Positions 10,693-20,637 are shown, counted from the first letter of the stretch. The stretch: DNA of 64,000 bases from Tenebrio molitor (GCF_963966145.1 NC_091053.1:9300001-9364000); one strand, 5' to 3'. The notes: a model not told the origin generated them from the letters alone. Program-made: numbers and translations.

Positions 10693-11580
10693 ATGCCAAA
10701 AGCGAAGAGAAAGCGTAATCCCGAAGCTCCCACTGGAAACCCAGTAGAGGACCAGGCTGAACAAGTAGAAATTGATAGGGAGGAACCAGGCCTTCCGCCT
10801 CCAAAGAGGAAAAGTGTGCCCTGGCAAGAAACCCTCCTCACGCTAATCGCAAACCAACAGGAGCAAATTGCGGAGTTGCGAAAATCCAATATGGCGGGGC
10901 CAACGCCCAGCACGTCCACCGACGGCATCCTGATTGCGCAGACGCCAGCACCAACGTCACTTACCACGTGGGCATCATTCCGCCTATCAGACTTTGACCC
11001 CGATAAAAGCAATTTTACCATCGAAGAGTGGTTGGAGGATGCTTCAAAACTAAAAGGAGAACTGGGTGCCAGCGACCTTATTATGATAGCAAAAGCAGGA
11101 GAGGCGCTGAGGGGCAGAGCATATCGCTACTACTGCGACTGGCGCCCGGTACGACGAGGTTGGGAGGATTTTTGTAAGGACTTGGGCGTTGCTTTCCCGG
11201 ACCGTGAAACACCAGGAGTTCGCGCTTTTATGGCGGCTACCTTAAGAAGCAAAGACTGTGAATCGCTCAGCGACTACGGAAACCAGAAGCTTCGCCGAAT
11301 TCATCGTTTCTGTGATGCGTTGCCGTGGGCGACTAGACTGAGTATGGTCGAATATGGCCTTGACCATGCAGAAGCCCAAGCCTCCATACGGATCGGACAG
11401 CCAGAAGATGAGCGAGAGCTCTTAAAACTACTCTCTGAAATTGATGGGCACAGACGCAAACATCAAACTGTGGTTGGCTCATGTTCCAGTGATGCGGTGG
11501 GAACAAAGAGCGCGGCGCGTTCAACAGTCCAACGACCCGGTATGTCAGGATCCTCTTTCCGCGGAGAGTGTTTTAATTGA
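10693..11580 (+). CDS. gag: Retrotransposon Gag (LTR element with 244-bp LTRs)
   Basis: The start at 10693 (MPKAKRKRNPE) is preferred over an upstream in-frame ATG at 10603, which lies inside the LTR. About 295 residues: a basic, proline-rich N-terminus; a short heptad-like stretch (ETLLTLIANQQEQIAELRK); then a capsid-like domain with FDPDKSNFTIEEWLEDA, RGRAYRYY and WEDFCKDLGVAFP, typical of arthropod Gypsy gag. The frame ends at 11580; the zinc knuckle lies further on in another frame (CTYCKKVGHIESSC at about 11686-11727), so a frame change separates capsid and nucleocapsid. Family assignment is by gag and protease style; RT is not available to confirm it. Confidence 0.75.
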   Translation: MPKAKRKRNPEAPTGNPVEDQAEQVEIDREEPGLPPPKRKSVPWQETLLTLIANQQEQIAELRKSNMAGPTPSTSTDGILIAQTPAPTSLTTWASFRLSDFDPDKSNFTIEEWLEDASKLKGELGASDLIMIAKAGEALRGRAYRYYCDWRPVRRGWEDFCKDLGVAFPDRETPGVRAFMAATLRSKDCESLSDYGNQKLRRIHRFCDALPWATRLSMVEYGLDHAEAQASIRIGQPEDERELLKLLSEIDGHRRKHQTVVGSCSSDAVGTKSAARSTVQRPGMSGSSFRGECFN

Positions 11581-11781
11581 GGCCGGGTTGGTCATCGCCA
11601 AGAAGACTATCGTGTGTAGCAGACAACTAAAAAACCCGTTGAAATTGAAAAGCCATAGAAGCCAACGGAGTCGAAGGCGTCTACCTGTACGTATTGTAAG
11701 AAGGTAGGACATATCGAGAGTAGCTGTTTCTTTAAACGCGGAAGACCCAAGAAAATGTGACTAGTCCGCAAAAGACGTACG

Positions 11782-12099
11782 TTGAACACTACACCGATCG
11801 CTACCGCGTTATGTAACCACGAAGCTGTTTCCTTGACCTACATCATCAACAGTGGTGCCGATATCTCAGTTATAGGCAGGGGCACAGTGGAAAAACTGCA
11901 AGCATCGATGTCACCGACCTTGCGAGTTATTTCTGGACTCGGGACAGAAACTATACCAGCTATCGGCACGTGCGAGATTGTTGTCGTTCTACCCAACGTC
12001 AGCATCGATGTTTTGTTTACAGTCGTTCCGGACGATGTAATGCCTTCCAATCTGGCTGCTATTATTGGTTGGGACGTGATTAGTAGGCCAAACGTATAA
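11782..12099 (+). pseudogene. Retropepsin-like protease with altered active site
   Basis: About 105 residues with the fold signature of an LTR-element aspartic protease: YIINSGADISVIG, a central hydrophobic core, and AAIIGWDVI near the end (the ILGxD-like block). The catalytic motif normally reads D-S/T-G; here it is NSG, so the nucleophilic aspartate is replaced by asparagine. It follows the knuckle by about 20 codons. Probably inactive. Confidence 0.75.
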
Positions 12100-12207
12100 A
12101 TCAAAAAGGGTACCGACGGCCTCGAACTTCATCATGACCTATCCAACACTGGGAATGTTCTAACTATCGAGAAAACTGGTGCTTTTGATGACTTACAAGT
12201 AACAAGG

Positions 12208-12371
12208 GTGGCCGAACGGGACCTAGCACGACTGAAACAACTCCTGATCAAGACGCAAAAGGCAACTCCAGACCATATCACCACGAGGAAGTTGACGATC
12301 ACACTGAAAGATGATATTCCGGTAGCGTACCGACCCAGACGATTAGCCCATGCAGAAAGAACCCAAGTCAA
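12208..12371 (+). pseudogene. RT N-terminal stub
   Basis: Reads DDIPVAYRPRRLAHAERTQV, the segment just before the fingers of Gypsy RT (usually followed by the W-x-x-P region). It then runs straight into the 41-bp tandem array, so RT is lost from this point. Confidence 0.65.
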
Positions 12372-12604
12372 AAAGACTGTGGCACATCCACAGGGCGGGA
12401 GAACCGCAACATAAAGACTGTGGTAGATCCACAGGGCGGGAGAACCGCAACATAAAGACTGTGGCACATCCGCAGGGCGGGAGAACCGCAACATAAAGAC
12501 TGTGGCACATCCGCAGGGCGGGAGAACCGCAACATAAAGACTGTGGCACATCCACAGGGCTGAGAGAACCGCAGCATAAAGACAGGGCGGGAGACCGCAA
12601 CAAG
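12372..12604. repeat. 41-bp tandem repeat array
   Basis: Unit AAAGACTGTGGCACATCCAC followed by AGGGCGGGAGAACCGCAACAT, starting at 12372, 12413, 12454, 12495 and 12536, then a partial copy. Units differ at one to three sites. It replaces the missing pol of the LTR element. Confidence 0.9.
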
Positions 12605-12758
12605 ATAAAGACCGTGGCCCGTAGCGATACTATCATGAATTTTAACAACCATGATCACTACACGGGACTCGGGAGCAGTGAAACCCGATGACCATACTAA
12701 AGCATTATTGCTGTTTCAGCGTCAGATGGAGCGAGGCCGCCCAAGGTCAGGATAGCCG

Positions 12759-13002
12759 TGTTAGCATTACCCTCGCTTCGCTCCGCCGCGCGACGTAGTG
12801 GGCTGACCGACCTTCCCCGTCCTAACATCCGAGGACTACCGACGGCCCAGCTCGAGCGTCGATCGGGAGACCGCGCGAAAAATCGGGGAAGAACGATTGT
12901 TATTCCTGCGAGTACCAATGTGAACTATTGTTAGTAACACCTCCTGTTCAAAGAAGCAGAATAAAGTGTTAAGTGAAGTCAAAGTTAAATTAATCTTTAA
13001 CA
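12759..13002 (+). repeat. 3' LTR (244 bp)
   Basis: Same ends as 10396-10639; followed by the duplicated TATA. Confidence 0.88.
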
Positions 13003-13512
13003 TATATACCTATTGAAACTCCAGATACATAACTTTTTTATTGTTGAACGGTAAAAGATGATATGGTTTTGAATATTTTTTAGTTTCAACTGGATTAGCG
13101 CCATCTTGTGTGTTGTTACAGATCACTGCAAGACCGATATTATTGACAGCACGGAATGACTGGTATTCGTATTGACGGACTTCGATATATTCAATTACGT
13201 TCGATTTATAAATTAACCTAAGGAATGTGAACTTCCAATCAAAACGAAAAAGGTAATGTTGAATTAAACGTATCCTTGTAGTAATCCAATCCTTTATCTT
13301 TCCTAACTTAATTTTAGGTTGACAATACGAATATTGAAGGTTAAGAAACTAATCGAAGGAATTGCTTTGAATCACTCTTATCCTGACTCCTGTCTTTAGA
13401 AAAGCCTACAAAAACATTTCCATAGTTACCAGAATATATTCCTTTATTTATTGTATCTCAAGTTAATAAACAATTAAGTAAAAACGACAATTTAAATGCT
13501 TTATTTATTTAA
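13003..13512. other. No recognisable gene
   Basis: AT-rich sequence without an ORF of note and without a partner repeat that I could find in the window. It is intron sequence of the Harbinger C MADF gene or part of an unrecognised insertion. Confidence 0.5.
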
Positions 13513-13620
13513 GTTAACACAGGGTCATTATAAATAATTGTCCCATCGTAGATGGCTGTGCGCTATGCTTTAGGTGCGCCGCTACGCCCACTAGTTGTTA
13601 CAAACATTTATAATGACCCC
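13513..13620. repeat. Small foldback repeat with GGGTCATTATAAAT ends
   Basis: AGGGTCATTATAAATAATTG at 13514 pairs with CATTTATAATGACCCC at 13604-13619. A related end (CAGGGTCATT...ATTATAAATGATTG) occurs at 19184-19211. Confidence 0.6.
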
Positions 13621-14274
13621 GTAGTAACATTAATTGTGCAATTCTGAACATCAGAAAATAGACACGGCATTAGCTGATTTACTTCAGTTGTGCTTTTGTT
13701 TGTTGTGTACCCAACTTCAATGCTTGAATCCTCTTGAATGGTGTAGGAACCAGAATGTACTTGAAATGCTGGCCTCTTTGACCCTGAAGGCCCGGCTTCG
13801 GTCATCATATGAGCCACGTCGATTTTTCTTTTTAAAGAATCAGCAACATAGCTTTCTGCCACCGTTCCACTTTTCCATCCGCCATGTCTCTTCAAAGTAA
13901 GAAGATCCCCTCCTCGATTAGCTAATAAGGTTGCAGAACTTCTTCTGAAGCAGTGTCCAGTGTATTGGCTAGGATTTGGCTAGGAATGTGGCAATTTTAG
14001 ATGGGATGCTGCCGATATTGTTTATACCCACAGGCACAGCACAACACTTTCCTTTTTCATATTTTATGAACAGACGGTCGGCAATTTGTAAAAATAGTTG
14101 GACAGTGGCAACCCATTCTTCTTTTGTTATAACGAAAGAACGACTTACATTTGTTTTTGTTTTGGGGATTGTAATAACAATAATATCGTCTTTCTGTTGG
14201 ATGTCTTTAATAACTATGTTAGTAAGTTCTTCGCGACGTAAGGCCCCAGACACTCCAATTATCAAAACGACCTA
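13608..14274 (-). pseudogene. Crypton-1 tyrosine recombinase, catalytic domain
   Basis: The minus strand gives GVSGALRREELTNIVIKDI (the catalytic arginine block), then IPKTKTNVSRSFVIT, then YTGHCFRRSSATLLANRG (HxxR), KRHGGWKS (H/W) and VAESYV (nucleophilic tyrosine). These are the R-H-R-H/W-Y signatures of tyrosine recombinases, and the order and spacing match Cryptons of animals. The frame is broken near 13975 by a tandem duplication of CCTAGCCAA. The protein would cut and rejoin DNA without leaving a target duplication. The C-terminal tail beyond the tyrosine is unassigned. Confidence 0.85.
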
Positions 14275-14368
14275 GAACAACGGTAAAACCAAATTTATTA
14301 GATTAGTTGTAGTTTGTTAATTTTAATTTTTAGGTGACTGTTTTGTTTTCAAACGTTTTTATAAAGAA

Positions 14369-14560
14369 CTAAAAGCTTGCCTTCATAAGTAAAAAATTGT
14401 CATTGGGAGCCCGCGCGAGAAATGCAGTAATGTTTTCTACATCTAAAATTTCACTTTTTTTGGGTTTGTAATGCTCAGTTTGTCTTTTTATATATGTAAT
14501 TAACTTGGCATATTTAGATATGTCGATATTTTTGTTCAACATGATACAGAACTTCAACAT
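14369..14560 (-). pseudogene. Crypton-1 internal exon
   Basis: Reads TYIKRQTEHYKPKKSEILDV and ENITAFLARAPNDNFLLMK, matching the position of the DVTTFLNQADDDTYLLL exon of Crypton-2 at about 30008-30088. It precedes the catalytic exon; the separating minus-strand sequence carries plausible GT and AG ends. Confidence 0.7.
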
Positions 14561-14747
14561 TGAGAAAATTGCCCAAAGACTCTTTTTATTTTTTTGCGCG
14601 ATTGTACTCTATTTGGTTGTTTACCACGTCTGTTTCCAAGATGGTAAGCTCGTTGCTAACGATAAACTCGATGGTAAGTAATTTTTGGTGTTCTAGAACG
14701 GTAAGTAAAGTTTATTCAAAATTAATCGATTATTATAATAATTTTTA

Positions 14748-15552
14748 TGTAGACAGAAGTTGAAGACAAGATGTGGGGGCACTTTCTGGGAACTCATAAA
14801 GCTCTTGTAGTCGGCTTTCCTTGGCGCTGCAATGAAATAGCATTAGCAAACTTGCCGCGACATTGGCATTGTCAAAATTTTCATACCCAGCATTTTCCTT
14901 GTCTTCTTGATTAGGTACACATTGAGGTTGTTGGTTTCGAAAATAATTCTTCATTTATGTAGACAGAAGTTGAAGACAAGATGTTAGCACTTTCTGGAAA
15001 CTCACACGGCTCTTGTAGTCGGCTTTCCTTGCTGCTGCAATGAAACAGCATTAGCAAACTTGCCGCGACATTGGCATTGTCAAAATTTTCATACCCCGCA
15101 TTTTCCTTGTCTTCTTGATTACAAATTGAGATCGTTGGTTTCGAAAATTATTCATTTATGTAGACGGAAGTTGAAGACAAGATGTTAGCACTTTCTGGAA
15201 ACTCACACGGCTCGTGTAGTCGGCCTACCTTACCGCTGCAATGAAACAATTTTAGTAACAGACTTGCCGCGACATTAGAATTGTCAAAATGTTCATACCC
15301 CGGATTTTCCTTGTCTTCTTGATTTCATATTGAGTTCGCTGGTTTCGAAAATTCTTGATTTATGTAGACAGAAGTTGAAGACAAGATGTTAGCACTTTCT
15401 GGAAACTCACACGGCTCTTGTGGTCGGCATTCCTTGCCGCTATATTAGCGAACTTGCCGCGACATTAGTATTATCAAAATTTTCATACCACAAATTTTCC
15501 TTGTCTTCTTAATTACACGTTGAGGTCGTTAATTTCAAAAATTCTTTATTTG
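14748..15552 (-). repeat. About 203-bp tandem repeat, four units, exon-like in Crypton-1
   Basis: Units start at about 14748, 14955, 15157 and 15360, each with ATGTAGACAGAAGTTGAAGA near its start and ACTTGCCGCGACATTGG in the middle. On the minus strand the unit at 14745-14954 is open for 69 codons (KENAGYENFDNANVAASLL, LQELYEFPESAPTSCLQLL), while the other three carry stops and gaps. They lie downstream (in minus orientation) of an acidic N-terminal exon at 15555-15622 (MSDISDSENEVDIVEE). Confidence 0.75.
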
Positions 15553-15554
15553 TG

Positions 15555-15622
15555 ACGCACCCCACATTCAAAGTTTCTTCTACAATATCCACTTCGTTTT
15601 CGGAATCACTAATATCACTCAT
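15555..15622 (-). pseudogene. Possible first exon of a Crypton-associated protein
   Basis: ATG at 15622 starts MSDISDSENEVDIVEETLN, an acidic N-terminus that runs into the first unit of the 203-bp repeat. No family was recognised; it could be the recombinase N-terminus or a separate small gene. Confidence 0.4.
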
Positions 15623-15680
15623 TTTACTGCTTGTTTTTCAACACAACTGGCGATATTTGCGCACAAAAACTGCAATGGCG

Positions 15681-16168
15681 CTAGTTGTTTGCAGATTGCC
15701 TTAGAAACGCGATACAAAAATCGACATTGTGGCAACACGATGTGAAGGGCGTCGTATCGCATTGCATTCTAGTTAGGAACGTTTTGTAATAAATATTCAA
15801 TCGCGCAAAAAATCTCATAAGCATGACGAACGTTAATGACAATGTACGGATCTCAGACAATATTGGAGTCGTCGCAAGCTCCTCCTCCAAACAATTGTCT
15901 TCGATCCGTACATTGTCATTACCGTTCTTTATACTTAATATACTATTGTTTACCAAATCTGTAAAGTACGCCAAAAGAACATTTTCGGTGTAAATCTTTG
16001 CTCCTTTTTTTCGCACCACTTCGTAAAAACGTTAAATTGACCCTCATATCGAGCTCTGGATTTTTCTGGCAATAATTGAGCCAAAACATTTTGAGCCATC
16101 TGTCGCACTTCTGGGGGCGTACGGTTGGCTTCAAAAAAAACGGGAACTGTCAGAAAAAGTTCTGTCAA
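15681..16168 (-). pseudogene. Crypton-1 N-terminal core-binding region
   Basis: Two overlapping frames give LPEKSRARYEGQFNVFTKWC and then KKGAKIYTENVLLAYFTDL, the N-terminal core-binding part of Crypton recombinases (compare SGRYLKEYKGFCNW in Crypton-2). The frames switch near 16005. The remainder to 15681 includes a strong hairpin (15834-15921) and no further family motif. Confidence 0.7.
15834..15921. repeat. Hairpin inside the Crypton-1 N-terminal region
   Basis: TAATGACAATGTACGGATC (15834-15852) is the exact inverse of 15903-15921, and the inner AGACAATATTGGAG also pairs with its inverse near 15886-15900. Confidence 0.85.
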
Positions 16169-16361
16169 ATTTCATTAAATTTGTATAGTTTGAAACGGTC
16201 TTTTAGAATTTAGGTTAAAAAACTACACTTATGTGTCAGAAATGTCAGTTATGCAAATACAAATACTACTGTCAAACAGACACAAATTGACATAAATTGA
16301 CAAATTAAATTTCCAATTCACATTAGGTCAAATTTCATTTCCCGTTTTTTTTGAAGCCAAG
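16123..16361. repeat. Short inverted-repeat segment
   Basis: TTGGCTTCAAAAAAAACGGG near 16125 is mirrored at about 16338-16358. Length about 240 bp with no ORF. It may be a small MITE just upstream of Crypton-1. Confidence 0.5.
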
Positions 16362-16748
16362 TGTACCCGTAAAATTATCATCACTAGACATTGTAATTTC
16401 TAAGGGAGTAGTAACTAAGAAAACTGTTTTATTGTTTGACACAAGATACGTTTGACGTTTATTTTGAAACAAATGAATAAAAGAAAACGCGTGCATAGGT
16501 ATTGCGATTGTTCAATTCCAAACATACCATTGAGCTTTATGTGACATTTGATGATTTTTAAAAATTGTCGGCCAAAAAGTTTAATACAAATCTTGTGCGT
16601 TAACCATTTCACAGCGCTCAATCATTAAAGCACTCCGCTACGCGTCGTGCTTCAAATTTATTTCGCGCTGTAAAATGTCAGTTACAGCGCACGAATGTAA
16701 ATAACTATTAATGCATGGCTGTATGTTGTAAGTCGTAAACATAGGTAC
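16362..16748. other. No gene recognised (MADF intron 2 sequence)
   Basis: AT-rich, with short repeats of GCGCTGTAAAATGTCAG-like sequence around 16605-16690. No ORF with family features. Confidence 0.4.
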
Positions 16749-16895
16749 ATTCGTTTTCCACTTGGGCAGCTATCTAAAAAGGACAATAATTCTGATCTTT
16801 TTTTGGCAGCTACGCCTGCTGACCCAATACCAGGTTTCCCTCGCTTGCGAATATAGTAGTCCCTAATTAAACCCAACGTTTACTGCAATCAGTAT
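16749..16895 (-). pseudogene. Harbinger C MADF-BESS protein, exon 2
   Basis: Follows the acceptor TTTTAG; the first two bases complete the codon left by exon 1 (ILHKT then D, TDCSKRW), which is the conserved end of a MADF domain. A one-base change after KRW moves the frame to LIRDYYIRKRGKPGIG, then AAKKRSELLSFLDSCPSGKR. It ends at a donor GTACCTATG, and exon 3 continues in phase. The exon lies inside the intron of the nuclease gene on the opposite strand. Confidence 0.75.
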
Positions 16896-17398
16896 CTAAA
16901 ATTACAAAAAATTATTAATTTCAGTAGTCATTTCATAATATGTATTTTTATTGGGTGCAACTGAACTGCATACAAAACTCATTAGATTTTTAATCCAACA
17001 CTTGAACTGCGCTCAAGAAATTTACTCTACCTTAACTGACCTTTATAAACACCTAAACTGCGCTCAGTATCCAAAGGAATTCGAAAAATAGTCAAGTAAC
17101 CAGTGATAAAAACACGAAAATGTTGTTGGGGCGGCTTGTCCAATTTGGTTTATGATGCTGCTTCCAATAATTCCGCCGACAAGTACCTACTTTCGGAACG
17201 TATAATTCTCAAACAATTGGTTAAATCCCATCACTCGACGTCTATTTGTCGCCATCCTGTGGCAAAACCCACAGGAGGCAACGTGGAACGAAGCAACCCT
17301 TCTAATGACCTGACTACCTTTTCCTAATCTGTGCGCAGTTCGAGTGCCTCCTTTTAATTTTATCCCCCATTTAACTTAAAAGCAACTGTTTTTTCTAG
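16896..17398. other. Non-coding stretch between interleaved exons
   Basis: This is intron of both Harbinger C genes. AACTGCGCTCA occurs twice near 17003 and 17054. The nuclease 3' splice site TTTTTTCTAG ends at 17398. The ORF at 17103-17327 has no recognisable family. Confidence 0.5.
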
Positions 17399-18239
17399 GT
17401 TTCTGGCTACCGGCGAATCCTTTAGATCATTGGCATTTCAATTTCGAATATGTCATTCGTGGATTGGAGTTATACTCGTAGTACGACAGGTGGCAAATAG
17501 CATGGTTGCAAAAATGCTTAATGTCATCATACCCCCACCATCAATGGATGATTTCCGCAAAATTTCTCAAAAATATTTATCCAGCTGGAATTTTCCTAAT
17601 TGTGTAGGAGCGATAGACGGCAGGCATATACGAATAAAATCACCCAAAAACAGTGGTTCCCTGTACTTCAACTACAAGGAATTTTATTCTATTGTCATGC
17701 TTGCAATTGTCGATGCAGATTTGAAATTTGCTGCTATTGACGTTGGATCATACGGTCGGGAAGGAGATGCAGGGAAATATCTCAAAAGCAATTTTGGAAC
17801 AAAAATTATAAACAACGAATTTAACATCCCTCCTCCACAAGCACTTCCGCAAACAAATACTGTTCTTCCACATGTCATTCTTGGAGAGGAAGCATTTGCT
17901 TTACATGAAAATCTGATGAAACCCTTTCCAAGGAGACAATCGATAAATGATCAGTCTAAAGCTGTATACAATTACCGTCTATTCCGAGCAAGGCGTACAA
18001 CTGAAAATAGCTTCGGCATCTTATGCGCATATTTTCGCATTTTCTTTCAACCGATTGCTGTTGCTCCCGAAACAACTGATAAATTAATTACATGTGCTTG
18101 CATTTTGCACAATATCTTACGTGAAGCCAAAGTGCTGGCTCCATGTCAAGCTGCTTTGGATGATCCTATGCCTCTACCAACGCAAAATTTAATTCATCTT
18201 GTTAAAAATAATGCACGTGCTCGACACAACACCGCTTGA
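17399..18239 (+). pseudogene. Harbinger C nuclease, exon 2 (DDE domain)
   Basis: Begins FLATGESFRSLAFQFRI, then FPNCVGAIDGRHIRIKSP (first catalytic D), IVDADLKFAAIDVGSYGRE, then VILGEEAFAL where most family members have GDEAF, so the second catalytic aspartate is replaced by glutamate. The third acid is in RRTTENSFGILC. ACILHNILRE and the C-terminus follow to the stop at 18237-18239. Apart from the active-site change the exon is open, which is surprising next to the broken exon 1. In this family the nuclease cuts the element ends and depends on the Myb/MADF partner for nuclear entry and DNA binding. Confidence 0.85.
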
Positions 18240-18367
18240 CATTCGCGATCAATTTAAACTTTATTTCAACGGACCCGGCGCTATTGAATGGCAAAATCGT
18301 TACTGTAGAGAACATTGAAATAGAATGTATACTTCTTTGTTATTATAAAATAATAAATAATTCTCAC

Positions 18368-18527
18368 CTGTTTTATGTAAAATTGCACCAACTTCATGCC
18401 ATAATTTCTGCTTCAGTTGCATCTTCCTGTAATCCGCCGATTTTACATTATAAAGAGCTTCATGATTTCTCACAAAATCAATTACAATTTCATCTTGTTC
18501 ACTGGACCAATTATTTTGTTGAGCCAT
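18368..18527 (-). pseudogene. Harbinger C MADF-BESS protein, exon 1
   Basis: ATG at 18527: MAQQNNWSSEQDEIVIDFVR, then HEALYNVKSADYRKMQLKQK and LWHEVGAIL, the first two helices of a MADF (Myb/SANT-like) domain. The exon ends at CAG/GTGAGAAT (donor). The nuclease gene ends 128 bp further inward on the other strand. Confidence 0.8.
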
Positions 18528-20517
18528 TTTGAAATGCTAAACCGTACAATTTCTACACTGGAACACCGCACACACTAAAATTTCTACACCGCACCGGACA
18601 AAAACCTGCTAGCAATATCCCACCGTCGTAGAGCGGCCGCTTCAGAGAATACGGTGGGGAATTTCCAGGTAACGGCAGCCTCTAATGGGTCTGTCACAAT
18701 AGTGTTAATGTTAGTGGTAATGTGATAATGTTAGTGGAGATGGCAATGGTGATGTTAGTAGTCCAGTGTTCACAATAATGTTAAGGCTAATCGGGATGAC
18801 CAAGTGTGCGAGAGAGATAAAGATATCGGAAAAGTATTTAGCGTTTTTTAAAGAAACGGTATGACCGATTTTCAATTTTTAAACTGCAAGTGTCATAAAA
18901 TATTACTTCAAAATGCGGCAACTTTTTACTTTTTTTATTTTTGATTTCATTCAAAAAAAAATATTTTTTTCTTCGTTGTTAAAAAAAAAATAAAAATCTG
19001 CTCAACGGCGCATGTGGGGGCCAACTTCTTAATGGCAAATCTTTTTTTATTTTTAAATTTTGACAAAAAATAACGCCCGAAACAGAAATATACGTTTTTC
19101 TTTGACAATCACATACCGACAATATTAAGTGTACAATAAAGATAAGATTGCACTCTTGCATAGGAAAAAAAAAGTGGAAATACAGGGTCATTAATCATTA
19201 TAAATGATTGTAGCCGAAGCAAGCCATTCCTATTATATGTTATGAAATTTCTGCCGCTTCACTGTGAACTGTCAATTTTTGTCACTCTCAGTGTTATTTT
19301 TTAGGTGAAAAGTGGTGAAGAGAATTTTATTTATTTATTTATTTTTTTTTAATTAACGATTGAGTTGTTTTGCAACAAATTTTACTCTTGTGTGTAAACG
19401 GTGTGTTTTCACTTATTCAAACCATTTTGATCATTTTTTATATGAAGCGACAACCATACATTTTTACAACTGTACGTTGCAGCAAAAAATCAAGTGGCTC
19501 CAAATGTCACTGTCAACTAAATAATAATAATTATAAATAATAACTAAATAAATAATAATTTGAATATAAACATTCAAACTAGAGTTCTCTTTACAAAATT
19601 TTGTAAACATCATCTGCTATTGAAAGATTTAATTTACCACGCGAAAATGGTGGTAGGGGTTTTTCAAATCTAGAAATTCTACAACACAATCAAATTGCTT
19701 CACTAAAAAATTATTTTCTCAATAGAGCTCGTGATAACACTTTTTTTAATGCTTTGGTTTCAGCGGATAAAGGTTACACACCTTTAAATTTAAGTGATAA
19801 TATAATTTCAGAGATTGTTGAGCCAAATATACCTGACACTATAGCAAATATAAAACAGAAGTCTTTACATGGGAGATATTTTAAAGAACTGGAACAACCA
19901 GAAATTAATATTCAGGCTTCTCATGCATGGCTTAAAAAATCAAACATTCGCCATAAGACTGAGGGTTTTATATTTGCAATACAACATCGTGTTATAAATA
20001 CAAGAAATTATAAAAAACACATATGCGGTTTGCAATCGAGCATCGATAAATGTAGGATTTGCGGAACTGAAGGGGAAACCATTGAACACATCATTTCTTC
20101 TTGCACCGTTTTGGCTCAAAGCGAATATAAGAAACGTCATGATATGTTCGCTACAATTATACACATGAATTTAGCAGTTAAATTCAACTTATTAAAGGAT
20201 GCACAACCACATTATATTTATAAACCAGAAAGTTGTTTGGAAAATGATAATTACAAATTATATTTTGATCGCACATTTTTTACTGACATTCACATTCAGC
20301 ATAATGGACCAGATATTATTATTTTAAATAAACAACAAAAGCAAGCATATCTTTTAGATATAGCTGCTCCAAATTCCCATAATATAACACAAAAATTAAT
20401 AAATATTTAGAGCTCTCCGTTGCTACGAGAAATCTTTGGAGTTTGGAAAAAATTTCTATTTTACCACTTATAATTTCAGCAACGGGAATAGTACCGCAAT
20501 CTCTTTTTATAGCTATT

Positions 20518-20637
20518 AAGACAACAAGTGTTTTATAGACGATTTAAAAATCGAGATCGTAGTTTAAATCTGAGCAACCGCAGGGAGCGAGGATTTAATA
20601 GATCGAGATTTTTAAACTATAAAACACGCGTTGTCTT
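20518..20637. repeat. 120-bp foldback MITE in the RLE relic
   Basis: AAGACAACAAGTGTTTTATA at 20518 mirrors TATAAAACACGCGTTGTCTT ending at 20637; inner arms with TTTAAAAATCGAGATC also pair. Confidence 0.8.

Larger units (their letters stand above)
10396..13002 (+). mobile_element. LTR retrotransposon (Gypsy-type gag), 2607 bp, lacking most of pol
   Basis: Two 244-bp LTRs with TG...CA ends (TGTTAGC... to ...TTTAACA) bracket gag, a CCHC knuckle, a protease and a short RT start. TATA is duplicated at 10392-10395 and 13003-13006, a 4-bp duplication normal for Gypsy integrases. RT, RNase H and integrase are missing and a 41-bp tandem array occupies their place, so mobilisation would require another element. 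It lies in intron 2 of the Harbinger C MADF gene. Confidence 0.88.
8161..18660 (+). mobile_element. PIF/Harbinger element C with two interleaved genes, heavily invaded
   Basis: A nuclease gene on the plus strand (exons 8284-8583 and 17399-18239) and a MADF-BESS gene on the minus strand (exons 18368-18527, 16749-16895, 9433-9946) form the gene pair expected of a Harbinger element. Left flank near 8166-8270 and right flank near 18590-18660 share ACGGTGG and GCGGCCGCTCT motifs, and the right end forms a hairpin (CCCACCGT against ACGGTGGG at about 18621-18656), so these are probably the ends; I could not fix the TIRs or the 3-bp duplication. The introns hold a MITE, an LTR element and a Crypton. 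Confidence 0.7.

Noticed and set aside
12132..12658. Cysteine-rich minus-strand ORFs with repeated LCCGSPAL
   Set aside because: They are translations of the 41-bp tandem array in all frames; repeat length 41 makes the frames cycle. Not a real protein.
14748..15552. 203-bp tandem units as a satellite or CRISPR array
   Set aside because: Only four diverged units, no spacer structure, and one unit is protein-like; exon-like duplication fits better.
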